Assembly: GCA_900540005.1 (NCBI GenBank) | Contig: UQEM01000109.1 | Location: 1-8,524, forward strand | Direction: 5' to 3' | DNA length: 8,524 nucleotides | Origin: an uncultured Ruminococcus sp. | Lineage (GTDB): Bacteria > Bacillota > Clostridia > Oscillospirales > Ruminococcaceae | Shown here: one piece after another, positions 6,032-8,524 of the stretch | How the letters are laid out: every line of letters starts with the position of its first letter | How positions within the stretch are numbered: the first letter of the stretch is position 1 | Translations under genes and position numbers: made by a program | The notes under the pieces: model-generated | The model's input: only the letters and a program-made list of their open reading frames with translations | What the model was told of the DNA's origin: nothing | Database searches by the model: none

Positions 6032-8425
6032 TCACCCTACAGATTTTTCCGGTGCTTCCACCGGGAACTCCCGGATTCTTCCGATCAGATAGTTCTGAAT
6101 CAGCACTGCCTCCGCTACAGTAATCTGCGTATTCTGGTTTACGTCTGCGGCAATCTCTGCATAACTGTTCGCAAAGCCGGCAGTCAGACCCCGGCGAATC
6201 AGTGCCAGATCTACACCATCAATTCTGCCGTCCTCATTCAGATCGCCCCGGATCAGCTTTCTGCCGTCTCCGGCACCCTGGATCTCCGTACCCTCCACTG
6301 CACCAATGGCTTCGTCCACATAGAAATTGTTGGTGCTGTCGGCGGTTTCAATGTAAAGCTGCATATCAGAGGCATCCGCAGGAATTACATAACCGGTATT
6401 GCGCAGCTGCACCCATTCACCCCGGATGGTCTCCCCCTCTGCAATGGTGGAATACTGGGTATCCCCATTGCCGTCCCTGTACTGAAGCTTCATAAAGAAG
6501 GTGTCCGATGCACCCCCATCCAGATACATCACATTTGCACTGAAGCTATAGGCACTGCCGGGCTTGAAGGCACGAGTATTCAGAGAGCGTGTTGCTCCGT
6601 TCCATGCAGCCGTTCTGCCCTGTACCAGCAATTCCTCGCTGCCTGCATATGCAGTCCGACCACTGGTCGATACCTCCGCAGCCCTCGCCCGGTCCAGTCA
6701 TCTGTGGTTCCCTCAAAGGTACTGTGAAAGTACCATCCATTTGCATCCGGTTCGATCACAGAAGGGGGGTTCCAGTCTGTACGTTCATAGTCAAAGAAGT
6801 CAATATCCGCATGGCCGCCGGTGGTCTTGGTGGCATAGCTGTAGATACCGCTACGGTAGCCGGTAAACAGCTTCAGGTCATATGCCATGCTCAAGGTATT
6901 TCCAAGCTTGTTCCAACTGTTACCGTCGTAGGAATAGTAGAAATCCGCCTTATCCAGGTTATAAGAGACATTCAGATTTTCATCCACCGTATTGAACAGA
7001 AACTCCGCTTTCAGATAGATCTCATTGCCGGCGAGGGGCGTTTCCGCAATGATTTTGTTGTAGCTGTCCGTCACCGCAGCACTACTGGAATAGCCCCCGT
7101 TCTCCGCCATATAGATTTTCTTTTCGCCACTGTCGGTTACATACACGCCAATGTTGCCATACTTAAGCTGGAATGCGGACAAACCGGCATAGTCACCCGA
7201 CTTCATGCCGCTGGCATCCAGCTTGATGACGCTGGAGCAGCTGGGACACTCCGTCCGCTGAGTCAACGTATTCCGGACATTTAGCAGATTGGTCGCAAGC
7301 GTTTGATTGGTCAGCCGCAGCCAGCCCGGCCGATCCGTCAAAGACCATGCGGTATTGTCCGGATTGTGGTTCCACTGCCACAACAGATTCAGTTGATTGC
7401 TGCTGTAGCTGAAATCATCGTCCCCTGCCAGGAAGGTGCCTGCATAATCCCCATCGATTTCCAGAGTCACAGGAGCTTTCCCATTTACGCCCATCATCGG
7501 CCAGCCATTTTCCCAGGTCACCGGCACAAGCACCGGGATTCTACCCACGGAGCCATGATCCTGAAACAGCATGCCGTACCACTTGCCATCCGGCGTATCC
7601 ACAATGCCACCCTGGGCACACCGCTGCCGTAGGTTCCCAGACCGGAATTCAGCACAGTTTTGCCCTCATAATTTCCAAGCAGATCCTTGCTGCGATAGCA
7701 AAGCTCGATTCTGCCGCTGGGCCATGCAATCAAGAAAATGTAATAATATCCATTGATCTTCTGAACGTGGGAACCTTCTCCGCTAAGCCCGTCCAGCCCG
7801 GTCTTAAACAAGTTCTTGTCCGCACCGCCGGGTCGAAAGCCAGTCATTTCCGCATTGAATTCCTTGATCTTGATCTCACCGCCAGCACCATACACCAGAT
7901 AGTTCCGCCCGTCATCATCAAACAGCATGGAAGCATCATGGTACATGCCGTTCAGCTCCGTGCGAGTCCAGGTACCGTGCTCTATGTCGCTGGTTTTATA
8001 TATGTAGGACTTTCCGGTACCGTAACTGCCGAAGAACACATAATAGATACCGTCGTGATACCGCAGACTGGCTGCCCACTGCCCGTGCGCATAATCATAC
8101 TTGCCGTTGGTCAGATTCTGGATATCCCCATCAGCCAGTGTGTCATACACATAGGAGCAAAGCTCCCAGGAAACCAGATCCTTGGATTTCATAATGGGTG
8201 CACCGGAACTGAAGAACATGGTGGTACTGATCATATAATAGGTATCCCCACCCGGATCACATCATCATCCGGCACATCCGACCATATGATTGGATTGGCG
8301 ACGGTTGAAACGGAGACAACTTGTGCGATGGGCTACACCGGAAAATAAGACACAGCAGCAAGCAGCAATGCCGCTGCCGTAAGCCCTGCGGCTGCACGAG
8401 GCAGCCTTACTTTGAAGTGCTTCAT
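6032..8425 (-). pseudogene. Broken secreted GH43-CBM22-dockerin enzyme gene
   Basis: Reconstructed, this encodes about 798 residues: signal peptide (MKHFKVRLPRAAAGLTAAAL...), one GH43 of the xylosidase type, its beta-sandwich, a CBM22-like module and a dockerin. It matches residues from about 466 to the end of the intact neighbour and lacks that protein's first GH43 and CBM6. Four lesions break it: TAG at 8333-8335 (codon 31), and one-base losses beside 8246-8250 (the Val of IRVGDTYY), near 7617-7620 (before AQGGIVDT) and in the G-run at 6682-6684 (WTGRG-AAEVS). All three catalytic residues survive in the pieces: PDDDVIRVG, YHDASMLFDDDG and SGEGSHVQK. The second dockerin loop is degenerate (DVNQNTQIT). 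The start is supported by the signal peptide and RBS. The pieces are not separate proteins. True decay or uncorrected sequencing errors could both explain the lesions. The G+C content is well above that of the intact paralogue. Confidence 0.85.
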
Positions 8426-8434
8426 CAATTCATT

Positions 8435-8440
8435 CCCCCT
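8435..8440 (-). promoter_or_regulatory. Ribosome binding site of the broken GH43 gene
   Basis: AGGGGG on the - strand lies 9 bases before ATG 8425-8423 and supports that start. Only about 36 more genomic bases precede it before the adapter, too few to judge a promoter. Confidence 0.65.
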
Positions 8441-8476
8441 GATGCCTGTTTCGGTTTCTGCTTCTTTGTAATATAT

Positions 8477-8524
8477 CTGTCTCTTATACACATCTGACGC
8501 TGCCGACGAATAGCCTTGTGTAGA
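8477..8524. other. Nextera/Illumina P5-side adapter with i5 index (non-genomic)
   Basis: Bases 8477-8495 are the inverted Tn5 mosaic end CTGTCTCTTATACACATCT, 8496-8509 the rest of the read-1 adapter (GACGCTGCCGACGA), 8510-8517 (ATAGCCTT) the i5 index position and 8518-8524 (GTGTAGA) the start of the P5 primer complement. The biological insert ends at 8476. Confidence 0.98.

Noticed and set aside
6032..6631. A stand-alone CBM-dockerin protein of 199 residues
   Set aside because: It starts inside the CBM22-like module after a frameshift, and the missing first part of the module is in the adjacent frame.
6589..7284. Long + strand open frame (231 codons) opposite the GH43 pseudogene
   Set aside because: It shows no family features, and conserved GH43/beta-sandwich coding on the other strand explains the sequence. 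Long antisense frames are common in G+C-richer genes.
6580..7602. A separate 340-residue - strand protein
   Set aside because: It is the middle piece of the broken GH43 gene. Its start is an internal GTG just after a frameshift, and its last 30 residues are out-of-frame read-through.
6682..8250. Programmed frameshifting to express the broken GH43 gene
   Set aside because: Three separate sites plus a nonsense codon would all have to be recoded, and no slippery heptamer or downstream structure is evident.
1..8524. CRISPR array, tRNA, rRNA, riboswitch or phage attachment site
   Set aside because: No spaced direct repeats of CRISPR type, no cloverleaf or rRNA-like sequence and no conserved riboswitch core were seen on either strand.

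Overview
No wholly new biological system is visible here. The window is an 8.43-kb genomic insert from an anaerobic, fibre-degrading Firmicute, most like Ruminococcus and its relatives. The indication is type I dockerins ending in GRI(K/R)EFPV, GH43, CBM6 and CBM22-like modules, and an AraC-type regulator. Both ends are sequencing-library adapter, not genome: bases 1-48 and 8477-8524 are Nextera/Illumina sequence with full i7 and i5 indices. Only 49-8476 is biological.

Layout, left to right: (1) the 3' part of an AraC-family regulator on the + strand (49-528), whose apparent start codon is adapter-encoded; (2) a 1349-bp defective insertion element (560-1908) with TG...CA ends, imperfect 48-bp terminal inverted repeats and a perfect 5-bp target duplication CTATC, carrying a 5'-deleted DDE transposase and a broken AAA ATPase; (3) an intergenic stretch with a terminator hairpin that suits the - strand; (4) an intact 1211-codon - strand gene (2131-5766) for a secreted, dockerin-bearing enzyme: signal peptide, GH43, CBM6, second GH43 with C-terminal beta-sandwich, CBM22-like module, dockerin; (5) a 265-bp gap with the promoter and RBS of that gene and a possible esterase-gene remnant; (6) a second, related - strand GH43-CBM22-dockerin gene (6032-8425) broken by one nonsense codon and three one-base frameshifts.

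The two enzymes are close relatives: about four in five residues match in the second GH43 domain by eye. Their base composition differs strongly. The AraC gene and the intact enzyme are AT-rich, while the insertion element and the broken copy are clearly richer in G+C. The broken copy also lacks the N-terminal GH43-CBM6 half, and the difference falls exactly at a shared linker motif.

The intact enzyme probably removes arabinose and xylose units from arabinoxylan while docked on a cellulosome scaffold. The AraC-type protein could be a local sugar-responsive regulator. The insertion element lies between the convergent 3' ends of these two genes, where it does little harm. Which parts are genuine neighbours and which could be assembly or library chimeras cannot be settled from the sequence alone.
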